From NCBI GenBank assembly GCA_964580105.1, contig CAZOJJ010000097.1, positions 1 to 5,735 of the forward strand: a stretch of DNA of 5,735 nt, given 5' to 3'. Position numbers and translations under genes: made by a program. How positions within the stretch are numbered: position 1 is the stretch's first letter; each line of letters starts with the position of its first letter. This DNA comes from CAZOJJ01 sp964580105 (GTDB lineage Bacteria > Bacteroidota > Rhodothermia > Rhodothermales > Rubricoccaceae). Of this stretch, positions 1 to 5,693 are shown one piece after another. A model generated the notes under the pieces. The model saw only the letters and a program-made list of their open reading frames with translations, did no database searches and was not told where the DNA came from.

Positions 1-59
1 GGCGTCCGCTTCGGGCGTCCGCTTCGGGCGTCCGCTTCGGGCGTCCGCTTCGGGCGTCC
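1..59. repeat. 13-bp tandem repeat, 4.5 copies
   Basis: Four perfect head-to-tail copies of GGCGTCCGCTTCG (starting at 1, 14, 27 and 40) are followed by a 7-base partial copy at 53-59; the match breaks at base 60. The array touches the window edge, so the true copy number may be higher. Across each copy boundary, CGTCCG and CGGGCG can pair around a CTT loop, a 6-bp stem with one T-G pair, so single strands could fold as a row of small hairpins. The period is not a multiple of three, so copy-number changes would shift any reading frame through it. I see no gene that clearly contains it. Function unknown. Confidence 0.95.
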
Positions 60-156
60 CCACGACGGCCGGGTTTTCTTTTGCGGGCGCGGGGCTTCGG
101 CTCTTGCATCCCGTCCCGGCGATGGGCAGCTTGCCCTTTGTCCGTCGGTTCCTGCC

Positions 157-615
157 ATGCCCCGCACCTTCACGGCTCGCATCGAGGCTTCCAGCGGCGG
201 CGGCGCCTACGTCACCGTCCCCTTCGACGTCGAGGCCGCCTTCGGCGCGAAGCGCCCGCCCGTGCAGGTCACGTTCGACGGCGTGCCGTACCGGGGCACG
301 CTCGCCCGCATGGGCGGGCCGGATCACATCCTGATCGTCCTCAGGGCCATCCGCGAGCAGATCGGCAAGCAGCCCGGCGACACCGTTGAGGTGACCGTCG
401 CGCTCGACGACCGGCCGCGCGAGGTGGAGGTGCCGGAGGACCTGGCCGAGGCGCTCGCGCCGCACGCCGAGGCGCGCGCCTTCTTCGACGGCCTCAGCTA
501 CACGCACCGCAAGGAGTACGTGCAGTGGATCGAGGAGGCCAAGCGGCCCGAGACGCGGCGGCGCCGGATCGAGAAGGCCGTCGCGATGCTCCGGGAGGGC
601 AGAAAGAGCCGGTAG
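157..615 (+). CDS. DUF1905 / YdeI-OmpD-associated family protein
   Basis: A 152-residue soluble protein with the two-part layout of a common bacterial family. Residues about 4-82 look like DUF1905, a small beta-barrel-like domain: it begins with the F-x-A-x-I-E strand, then a GGGAYVTVPFDVEAAFG segment, V-x-V-T-F-D-G-V-P-Y-R-G, and ends in a GDTVEVTV strand. Residues about 88-149 match the YdeI/OmpD-associated ('bacteriocin-protection') domain: VPEDLAEAL, an F-F-x-x-L-S-Y-T-H-R-K-E-Y-x-x-W-I core and a basic R-R-R-R-I-E-K helix near the end. The family is widespread but its biochemical role is not established, so no substrate or pathway is assigned. The ATG at 157 is the natural start because the first beta strand begins at residue 4; no Shine-Dalgarno is visible. 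The gene is monocistronic and convergent with the small minus-strand gene ending 24 bp away. No signal peptide or membrane segment is seen. Confidence 0.88.
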   Translation: MPRTFTARIEASSGGGAYVTVPFDVEAAFGAKRPPVQVTFDGVPYRGTLARMGGPDHILIVLRAIREQIGKQPGDTVEVTVALDDRPREVEVPEDLAEALAPHAEARAFFDGLSYTHRKEYVQWIEEAKRPETRRRRIEKAVAMLREGRKSR

Positions 616-639
616 CCCCGCCTCAGTAGAGCGAGCGGA

Positions 640-999
640 CTACCCGTCCTCGCCCCGCAGGCGAGCGAGCGTCTCCGGGTCGAGGAGGTCCGCCAGCGTA
701 GCGCCACCGCCGCGCGACGGGCGCGGCTTCTTCGCCTTTTTCTCGGATCTGGGCGCCGGCGGGGCCTTCGCCTCGACCGGCGCAGGGGCTTTCGGTGAGG
801 GCGGCGCCGTCAGGTCCACGATCTTCGTCAGAATCGGGCTGGCCTGCTTCCGCTTTCGCTTCCAGGACGCCGGCTCGGTGGAGGGGGTGCCGTCGGAGGA
901 GGAGAGGTCGAGGACGAAGCCGCCGGGGCGCGGCGAGGCGGCCTCGGGCGGGGCGTCGTCGTCTCGGGCAGCGTCGGGTTGGCGCGGAGCGTCGGACAC
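640..999 (-). CDS. small disordered hypothetical protein downstream of the kinase
   Basis: A 119-residue protein that I do not recognise. It reads as three parts. Residues 1-25 are acidic/Pro/Ala-rich. Residues 26-64 carry a hydrophobic patch (GGFVLDLSSSDG) and a Lys/Arg cluster (KRKRK at 47-51) leading into SPILTKIVDLTAPP. Residues 65-99 are Pro/Ala/Lys-rich low complexity. The C-terminus (about 100-117, ATLADLLDPETLARLRGE) looks like one amphipathic helix or a short docking motif. The likely start is GTG at 997-999; no ATG is available in frame and no Shine-Dalgarno is seen. It lies 58 bp downstream of the histidine kinase on the same strand and could be co-transcribed, possibly as a partner, but that is inference. 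The biased composition means a fortuitous GC-rich open frame is a real alternative; the structured-looking end and sensible spacing favour a gene. Confidence 0.55.
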   Translation of the reverse strand: MSDAPRQPDAARDDDAPPEAASPRPGGFVLDLSSSDGTPSTEPASWKRKRKQASPILTKIVDLTAPPSPKAPAPVEAKAPPAPRSEKKAKKPRPSRGGGATLADLLDPETLARLRGEDG

Positions 1000-1021
1000 G
1001 GCGGGGTGCGCGGGTTCGGAG

Positions 1022-1042
1022 GGCTCGGGGTACCCGCGAGCC
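1022..1042. repeat. GC-rich inverted repeat between kinase and small gene
   Basis: GGCTCG at 1022-1027 is perfectly complementary to CGAGCC at 1037-1042, enclosing nine bases that include the palindrome GGGTACCC. It sits inside the 58-bp gap between the kinase stop and the GTG of the small downstream gene. There is no T-run after it on the minus strand, so it is not a standard intrinsic terminator. It could slow or attenuate read-through or affect translation of the downstream gene, or it may be chance in GC-rich DNA. Confidence 0.35.
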
Positions 1043-1057
1043 GGCGATCCGATCCCG

Positions 1058-3241
1058 TCAGGGGGCGGGCACGTTGCCCGCGGCCATCCCGTCGCCTCCG
1101 GAGAAGGCGGTTTCGGCGGGCGGCATGGCGGCGCGGCGCTGGGGCGGGGCGTCGGCCGGGGCGGCGCGGAGGATGACGCGGAACACGCTGCCCTGGCCCT
1201 TGAGGCTCGTCACCGTGATCTGCCCGCCCATCAGCTCGACGAGCCGCTTCGTGATGGCGAGGCCGAGGCCGGACCCCTGCCCGTTCCGGTCGCGCTCGCT
1301 CTCCTCGCGCCGGAACTCGTGGAACAGGTGCGGGAGGAATTCGGGGTCGATGCCGACGCCGGTGTCCTGCACCTCCAGGCAGACCCAGTCGTCCTCGGCG
1401 GCGACGCGGAGGCGGACGCCGCCCTGGTCGGTGAACTTGAAGGCGTTCGAGAGGAGGTTGTCGAGGACGCGGGCGAGGGCGCCGGTGTCGGCCCAGGCAA
1501 TGGCGTCGATGCCGGTGCCCTCGACGAAGAAGGCGAGGTCGCGGGCGTCGGCGCGGCGCTGGAAGTCGGCCGTGGCCGCCTCGACGATGGGCATCACGTC
1601 CACCGCTTCGAGCTGGGGCGTGTTGTCGCCGGCTTCGAGGCGGGCCATGTCCATGACCGAGTTGAGCGTCTGGAGCAGGCGTTCGCTGCTGTGCAGGATG
1701 GTGTCGGCCATCTCGCGCTGTCCGCCCTCCGCCTCGTCGGTCAGGATCTCGGCGAAGCCGAGGATGGCCGTGAGCGTGCTGCGGATCTCGTGGCTCATGC
1801 TCGCCAGGAACGCACTCTTCGAGCGGGCGACGGCCTCGGCGCGGTCGAGCTCGGTCTGCATCGCGGCCACCTCGCGGCGGTGTGCGCTGACGTCGTGGAG
1901 GACGATCTGCACGGCGGTCTGCCCGTCGAAGGCGACCGGGGCGGCGAAGAGGCGGACGTGCCGTTCGGCGCCGCTGGTATCCACGAGGCGGACGTCCGTC
2001 GGGGGCGGGGCGTCGTGGGGCGCAGCGGCGAGGAAGGCGGCGAGGGCGGCGGTGTCCGACGGGGCGGCGAAGGTCGTCAGGCGGCGGTCGTCCCGCAGCG
2101 TATCGCCGAGGTCGAGGAGGTCGCGGGCGTGGGCGTTGGCGAAGAGCAGCTCGCCCGCCAGGCCGGCGACGAACACGATGGGGACGGGGGCGTCCTCCAC
2201 GGCCGCCATCCAGCCGTGTCCGTCCGCCTCGTGTCCGTCCGCCTCGGCGGACGACGCGAAGAGGGGAAGGAGCGCCGCGCGGATCGCGGGGAGGTCGGCC
2301 TCGGGCCAGGCGGCGGGGCCGTCGAGGAGGGCGAAGCCGTCGTGGCGCGGGGAGGGGAGGGCTGCGAGGTGCCGGAAGTCCCGGCCCGCCAGCGCGTCCG
2401 GGATGCCGCCGCCCGTGGCGACGGCGGGGGTGGCTACGCGGAGCGCGAGCGTTTCGCTCGGCGCGAACAGCGGGGCGGCATCCGCGGTGTGCCAGGCGGC
2501 GGCGCAGACGGCCGGGCCGTCGTCCGATACGACGAAGAGGGCGGCGCGCGTTGCTCCGGCAGCGACGGCCACGCGGCCGAGCGCTTCGTTTCGGGCGTCC
2601 TCGTCGTCCGCCGGGCGGGCGGCGACGGTAAGGGCTACGTCGGCGAGGGCGTCGCGGCGGGCGGCCCGGACGGCGGCATCCTGGAGCCGGGCCTGGCTCT
2701 GCTGGAGGCCGGCCGTGGCCTGCTGCAGCGACGCCTGCGCCGCGTCGCGCTCGGCGCGCGCGCGGATCAGATTCAGCGACGGCTCCACGAGCGCGCCGAG
2801 GTCGACGAGCATGGCCAGTCCCTCGCCGTTGAGCTCCTGGGCCGCCGGGTCCATGATGGCGAGGGTGCCGAGCGTGAAGCCCTCGCTGCTCTTGAGCGGC
2901 ACGCTGGCGTAGAACCTCACCTTCGCCTCGCCGTGCACGAGCGGGTTCCGCGCGAAGCGGGCGTCGGCCGAGGCGTCCGCCACGGCCAGCGGGAGGTTGG
3001 GGCCGACGGGGCGCTCGCAGAGGACGGCGTCGGCGGGAAGAGCGGCCGGGTCGAAGCCGTAGGCCACCTTGACCGTCTCCGCCTCCCCCTCGCGCAACGT
3101 GAGCGCAGCGTACGCGACGCCGTAGAGCTGGGCCGTCACGCGGACCAGCCGGGTGAGCTCGTCTTCGCTGACTTCGTGATCGAGGACGAAAAAGCGCTTG
3201 AGGGCGTCGAGGCGCTGCTGTTCGTCGGCGGGCAGGGACAT
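1058..3241 (-). CDS. cytosolic GAF-PAS hybrid-free sensor histidine kinase
   Basis: A 727-residue two-component sensor kinase that should use ATP to autophosphorylate a histidine and pass the phosphate to a response regulator. Domains in order: GAF at about 20-160 (ending FYASVPLKSSEGFTLGTLAIMD), an Ala/Gln/Arg-rich coiled coil at about 160-197, a weak GAF-like segment at about 198-330, PAS at about 342-455, a HisKA dimerisation helix at about 470-540, and HATPase_c at about 590-692. The H-box is MSHEIRSTL with phospho-acceptor H484. The N-box has N595 and N599 (DNLLSNAFKFTD), G1 is D626-T-G-V-G, the F-box is FLPHLFHEF, and G2 is G656-S-G-L-G. All ATP-binding motifs are intact. No transmembrane segment or receiver domain is seen, so it should sense a cytosolic or diffusible signal. 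No regulator gene is in the window. The ATG at 3239-3241 lies just before the GAF region; no Shine-Dalgarno is seen. The C-terminal 35 residues are a disordered tail. The signal is unknown. Confidence 0.95.
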   Translation of the reverse strand: MSLPADEQQRLDALKRFFVLDHEVSEDELTRLVRVTAQLYGVAYAALTLREGEAETVKVAYGFDPAALPADAVLCERPVGPNLPLAVADASADARFARNPLVHGEAKVRFYASVPLKSSEGFTLGTLAIMDPAAQELNGEGLAMLVDLGALVEPSLNLIRARAERDAAQASLQQATAGLQQSQARLQDAAVRAARRDALADVALTVAARPADDEDARNEALGRVAVAAGATRAALFVVSDDGPAVCAAAWHTADAAPLFAPSETLALRVATPAVATGGGIPDALAGRDFRHLAALPSPRHDGFALLDGPAAWPEADLPAIRAALLPLFASSAEADGHEADGHGWMAAVEDAPVPIVFVAGLAGELLFANAHARDLLDLGDTLRDDRRLTTFAAPSDTAALAAFLAAAPHDAPPPTDVRLVDTSGAERHVRLFAAPVAFDGQTAVQIVLHDVSAHRREVAAMQTELDRAEAVARSKSAFLASMSHEIRSTLTAILGFAEILTDEAEGGQREMADTILHSSERLLQTLNSVMDMARLEAGDNTPQLEAVDVMPIVEAATADFQRRADARDLAFFVEGTGIDAIAWADTGALARVLDNLLSNAFKFTDQGGVRLRVAAEDDWVCLEVQDTGVGIDPEFLPHLFHEFRREESERDRNGQGSGLGLAITKRLVELMGGQITVTSLKGQGSVFRVILRAAPADAPPQRRAAMPPAETAFSGGDGMAAGNVPAP
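2216..2245. repeat. 15-bp perfect tandem duplication inside the kinase gene
   Basis: GTGTCCGTCCGCCTC occurs twice in a row (2216-2230 and 2231-2245). Because 15 is divisible by three, the kinase frame is kept, and on the minus strand it reads as EADGH twice, at about residues 333-342. It falls in the linker between the weak second GAF-like region and the PAS domain. A recent slippage duplication in a tolerant linker is the simplest reading. Confidence 0.9.
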
Positions 3242-3367
3242 GGGGTGGCGGCGGAGCGTGCACGCGCGAGTATCGGCCGTGCGAAGCCGACTTTAAGACG
3301 CGGGGCGATTGGAAGCCCGGCGTGTCGAGGTGGCGTATCATCGGCCGTTTCTCCAACGTCCGGTGTC
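3242..3367. promoter_or_regulatory. divergent intergenic region, kinase / DinB gene
   Basis: These 126 bp separate the starts of two divergent genes and must hold both promoters or their leaders. It is GC-rich apart from two AT-rich spots: ACTTTAAG at 3290-3297, about 45-50 bp upstream of the kinase start, and TATCAT at 3336-3341, 27 bp before the DinB ATG. TATCAT matches a sigma-70 -10 box at five of six bases. The only TTG-type element upstream of it (TTGGAA, 3309-3314) is 21 bp away, longer than usual. No clear operator repeat is visible, so neither promoter is assigned firmly. Confidence 0.3.
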
Positions 3368-3874
3368 ATGCTCCCTCCCAGGCAAGCTTTCCAACTCGAC
3401 CTCACGCACGAACTCGCGGTGACGCGGCGGCTGCTCGAACGCCTCCCCGACGACCGCTTCGGCTGGCAGCCCCACCCGAAGTCCATGACGCTCGGCGACC
3501 TCGGCACGCACGTCGCCAATCTCCTCACGTGGCAGCTGATGATCCTGCAGACCGACGGCCTCGACCTGGCCCGGCCGATCCCGCGCCGGGAGGCGGCGGC
3601 CGACCGCAACGCGCTCCTCGCCGAGTTCGACGCGAAGGCCGAGGCCCTCCACGCGGCCCTCGAGGCGGCCTCGGACGACGACCTCGCAGCGAAGTGGACG
3701 CTCCGGCGGGGCGAGCAGGTGCTGATGGCGCGGCCCCGCCTCGCCGAGCTCCGCGCGATGGGCCTCCGGCACATGGTCCACCACCGCGGCCAGCTCAGCG
3801 TCTACCTCCGCCTGCTCGACGTGCCCCTGCCCCCCATCTATGGCCCCACGGCCGACGAGGCGCTGGCGTTCTGA
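3368..3874 (+). CDS. DinB family protein
   Basis: A 168-residue protein of the DinB / YfiT-type superfamily: four-helix-bundle, metal-binding proteins that include thiol transferases and many members of unknown substrate. Family signatures: an N-terminal helix with F-x-x-x-L followed by a T-R-x-L-L-E-R-L-P-D-x-x-F-x-W-x-P-H-P-K-S-M-T-L-G-D-L pattern, then G-T-H48-V-A-N-L, and late in the protein R-H135-M-V-H-H139-R-G-Q-L. H48, H135 and H139 form the expected metal triad (a lone His plus His-x3-His). It ends in PPIYGPTADEALAF, typical of the family. Length is normal. The open frame runs far upstream without a stop, but only the stretch from the ATG at 3368 resembles the family, so that start is chosen; no Shine-Dalgarno is seen. 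It is probably cytosolic, as there is no signal peptide. It is divergent from the kinase and stands alone. The actual substrate, perhaps a low-molecular-weight thiol reaction, cannot be told from sequence. Confidence 0.92.
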   Translation: MLPPRQAFQLDLTHELAVTRRLLERLPDDRFGWQPHPKSMTLGDLGTHVANLLTWQLMILQTDGLDLARPIPRREAAADRNALLAEFDAKAEALHAALEAASDDDLAAKWTLRRGEQVLMARPRLAELRAMGLRHMVHHRGQLSVYLRLLDVPLPPIYGPTADEALAF

Positions 3875-3909
3875 CGGCGGAAACGGCCCGGCCTTTCACC
3901 CGTTCTCTA

Positions 3910-3942
3910 TTTGCCGGGGGCGAACCCGACGCCGTACTTTCA
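3910..3942 (+). promoter_or_regulatory. candidate Bacteroidota-type promoter for tRNA-Pro
   Basis: TTTG at 3910-3913 and TACTTTCA at 3935-3942 are separated by 21 bases, and the second element ends 10 bases before the tRNA's first base. This resembles the Bacteroidota primary sigma layout (TTTG near -33, TAnnTTTG near -7), with mismatches in the last two bases of the -7 box. The two elements stand out as AT-richer islands in GC-rich DNA. No start-site data are available. Confidence 0.45.
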
Positions 3943-3952
3943 AGGCCCTCCT

Positions 3953-4026
<74 letters not shown>

Positions 4027-4033
4027 CATCGAG

Positions 4034-4068
4034 AATCGGCTTCCCTGCCCGCAGGGGGGCCGATTTTT
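4034..4068 (+). terminator. intrinsic terminator of tRNA-Pro
   Basis: The arms 4034-4048 and 4051-4065 are complementary over up to 15 positions, including two T-G pairs. In practice the innermost pair or two open to give a 4-6 base loop around CCCG. The stem runs into a T tract at 4064-4068. It begins eight bases after the tRNA discriminator and should separate the tRNA transcript from the downstream permease gene. Confidence 0.9.
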
Positions 4069-4152
4069 CGTTGGGACGGCCCCGGATCTCAGCGGGAGGT
4101 GGGGAAGGGCAGCCGGCTCGTACGTTCGGTCGTCCGTGTCTCCGCTTCGCCG

Positions 4153-5388
4153 ATGGAACTGCGCCCGAATCCCGCGCACAAAACCCGCACGCTCGGCCTG
4201 CTCGCGATCGGCGAGCTGCTGGCGATGGGCCTCTGGTTCTCCGCCTCGGCCGTCGTGCCGCAACTCGCGGCGGCCTGGAACCTCAGCGGCAGCCAGCAGG
4301 CCTGGGTCACGATGAGCGTGCAGCTCGGCTTCGTGGCCGGCGCCCTCGGCATCGCCGCGACCAACCTGGCCGACCGGGTGGCGGCACCCCGGCTGATCGC
4401 CCTCAGTGCCGTTTTCGGGGCCGCCTGCACGGCCGCCATCGCGCTGCTCGTGGACGGCCCGGCGCCCGCCCTCGTCCTGCGCTTTCTGACGGGGATGGCG
4501 CTGGCCGGCGTCTACCCACCCGGCATGAAGCTCGTCGCGACGTGGACGCGCGAGGACCGGGGTTTTGGCATCGGCCTGCTCGTCGGGGCGATCACGGTGG
4601 GTTCGGCGCTGCCGCACCTGCTCGGAGCCTTCTCCGTCTTTCCCGAGGCGGGCGGGCTGCCGCCCTGGCGGCCCGTGCTGCTGGCGGCGTCCGCGCTGGC
4701 GTTCGCGGGGGCCGGGCTCGTCGGCGGGCTCGTCCGCGAAGGCCCGTTTCTGGCGAAGGCCGCGCGGTTCGACTGGCGTCTCGCGGCGGAGGGGCTGCGC
4801 CATCGTCCGACGCGGCTGGCGAACGTCGGCTACTTCGGCCACATGTGGGAGCTGTATGCAGTGTGGGCGTGGGCGCCGGTGATGCTGCTGGCGAGCTACG
4901 AGGCGGCGGGCTGGCCCGCCTCGGGCGCGCGCGTGGCCGGGTTCGGCGTCATCGCCGTCGGCGGCGCGGGGGCCGTGCTGGCCGGGCGGCTGGCGGACCG
5001 GCTCGGGCGGACGCGCGTGACGACGTGGAGTCTCCTCGCCTCGGGCGCCTGCGCGCTCACGGCGGGGTTGCTCTTCGACGCGCCGGGCCTGCTGACGGCG
5101 CTCTGCCTCGTGTGGGGCTTCGCCGTCGTGGCCGACAGCGCCCAGTTCAGCACGGCCGTCAGCGAACTCGGCGACCCGCGCTACGTAGGCACGGCGCTGA
5201 CGGTGCAGACGAGCCTCGGCTTCCTCCTCACGCTGGTGACCATCCGGGGCGTCCCGCCGCTGGTGGAGGCCGTCGGGTGGCGGTGGGCGTTCGCGGTGCT
5301 GGCGCTGGGGCCGGCCGTCGGTGTGTGGAGCATGCAGCGGCTCCGGCGGCTGCCCGAGGCGGTGCGGATGGCTTCGGGCAACCGGTAG
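4153..5388 (+). CDS. major facilitator superfamily (MFS) permease
   Basis: A 411-residue inner-membrane secondary transporter with about 12 predicted helices (roughly 13-37, 50-71, 80-100, 104-127, 137-160, 172-193, 222-247, 259-280, 291-309, 311-330, 344-366, 372-395). A charged central loop at about 194-221 separates the two six-helix halves. The loop between helices 8 and 9 has a good MFS motif A (GRLADRLGRTRV, 278-289). The equivalent in the first half is weaker (NLADRVAAPRL, 71-81). R110 in R-F-L-T-G-M-A-L-A-G-V at the start of helix 4 fits motif B. Length is normal for single-subunit MFS carriers. The substrate cannot be read from sequence; similarity to the broad nitrate/cyanate-type or drug-efflux groups is only an impression. 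I chose the ATG at 4153 because the first helix starts 12 residues later; an in-frame start at 4099 would add 18 basic, non-family residues. No Shine-Dalgarno is seen. A weak TACGTTCG (4121-4128) could be a -7 element. Confidence 0.93.
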   Translation: MELRPNPAHKTRTLGLLAIGELLAMGLWFSASAVVPQLAAAWNLSGSQQAWVTMSVQLGFVAGALGIAATNLADRVAAPRLIALSAVFGAACTAAIALLVDGPAPALVLRFLTGMALAGVYPPGMKLVATWTREDRGFGIGLLVGAITVGSALPHLLGAFSVFPEAGGLPPWRPVLLAASALAFAGAGLVGGLVREGPFLAKAARFDWRLAAEGLRHRPTRLANVGYFGHMWELYAVWAWAPVMLLASYEAAGWPASGARVAGFGVIAVGGAGAVLAGRLADRLGRTRVTTWSLLASGACALTAGLLFDAPGLLTALCLVWGFAVVADSAQFSTAVSELGDPRYVGTALTVQTSLGFLLTLVTIRGVPPLVEAVGWRWAFAVLALGPAVGVWSMQRLRRLPEAVRMASGNR

Positions 5389-5643
5389 GGCGAGGGCTAC
5401 GCCGCGATGGGGAAGGCCCGGCGGTGATGCCAGGCTCGCTGCGTTGCTACTCCCTGAGCCACGGGCGCCGGATCGACGGCCGCAGCACCGCGACGCCACC
5501 AGGATTCCACTCCGCAATCATCTCGCCATCGCGGCGGCCGCGGATCGTGTGGAGGGTGTCGTTGAGCGGCCGCCGGAGTTACACGCCCGCTACGCACGTC
5601 TTTGCAAAACCTCACACGGATCTGCAATCGAGCCGCCGAACGC
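5389..5643. other. 255-bp region without a convincing gene
   Basis: This lies between the permease stop and the tRNA-Gln terminator. No intrinsic terminator for the permease is clear here. It holds two GCGGCCGC palindromes (5534-5541 and 5566-5573), extendable to a 9-bp inverted repeat with a 24-base spacer. It also holds a short minus-strand open stretch (stop at 5447-5449, open back to an in-frame TAA at 5579-5581) that reads plausibly as a protein end but has only a 24-codon ATG-initiated part. No RNA gene or mobile element is recognised. Confidence 0.6.
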
Positions 5644-5683
5644 AAAACGCCCCAGATCGGCCGAAACGGGGCTGTCTGGGGCG
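5644..5683 (-). terminator. intrinsic terminator of tRNA-Gln
   Basis: Read on the minus strand, CGCCCCAGA (5683-5675) pairs perfectly with TCTGGGGCG (5656-5648) and is followed by TTTT (5647-5644). The 18-base loop can hold an inner CCG-TTT-CGG mini-hairpin. It starts ten bases after the tRNA discriminator, the expected place for a terminator. Confidence 0.8.
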
Positions 5684-5693
5684 CCTTGCGTAG

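Noticed and set aside
1..59. CRISPR array
   Set aside because: The units are contiguous 13-mers with no spacers and there are no cas genes, so it is a simple tandem repeat.
53..82. Possible intrinsic terminator of a gene left of the window
   Set aside because: GGCGTC and GACGGCC can pair with one bulge before GGGTTTTCTTTT, but the stem is short, bulged and partly made by the repeat. No upstream gene is visible to need it.
828..3356. 842-codon minus-strand open frame overlapping the kinase in another frame
   Set aside because: It is an Arg/Pro-rich out-of-frame shadow of the kinase and carries none of its motifs.
878..3367. Very long plus-strand open frames (one joining in frame to the DinB gene) across the kinase gene
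   Set aside because: They are antisense to the kinase, whose domains are unmistakable. Their translations are Gly/Arg/Ala/Glu-rich without domain structure, as expected for mirrored GC-rich codons. Only the part from 3368 is real.
4099..4152. Upstream in-frame start for the permease
   Set aside because: It adds 18 basic residues not expected before the first helix; the ATG at 4153 gives a normal MFS N-terminus.
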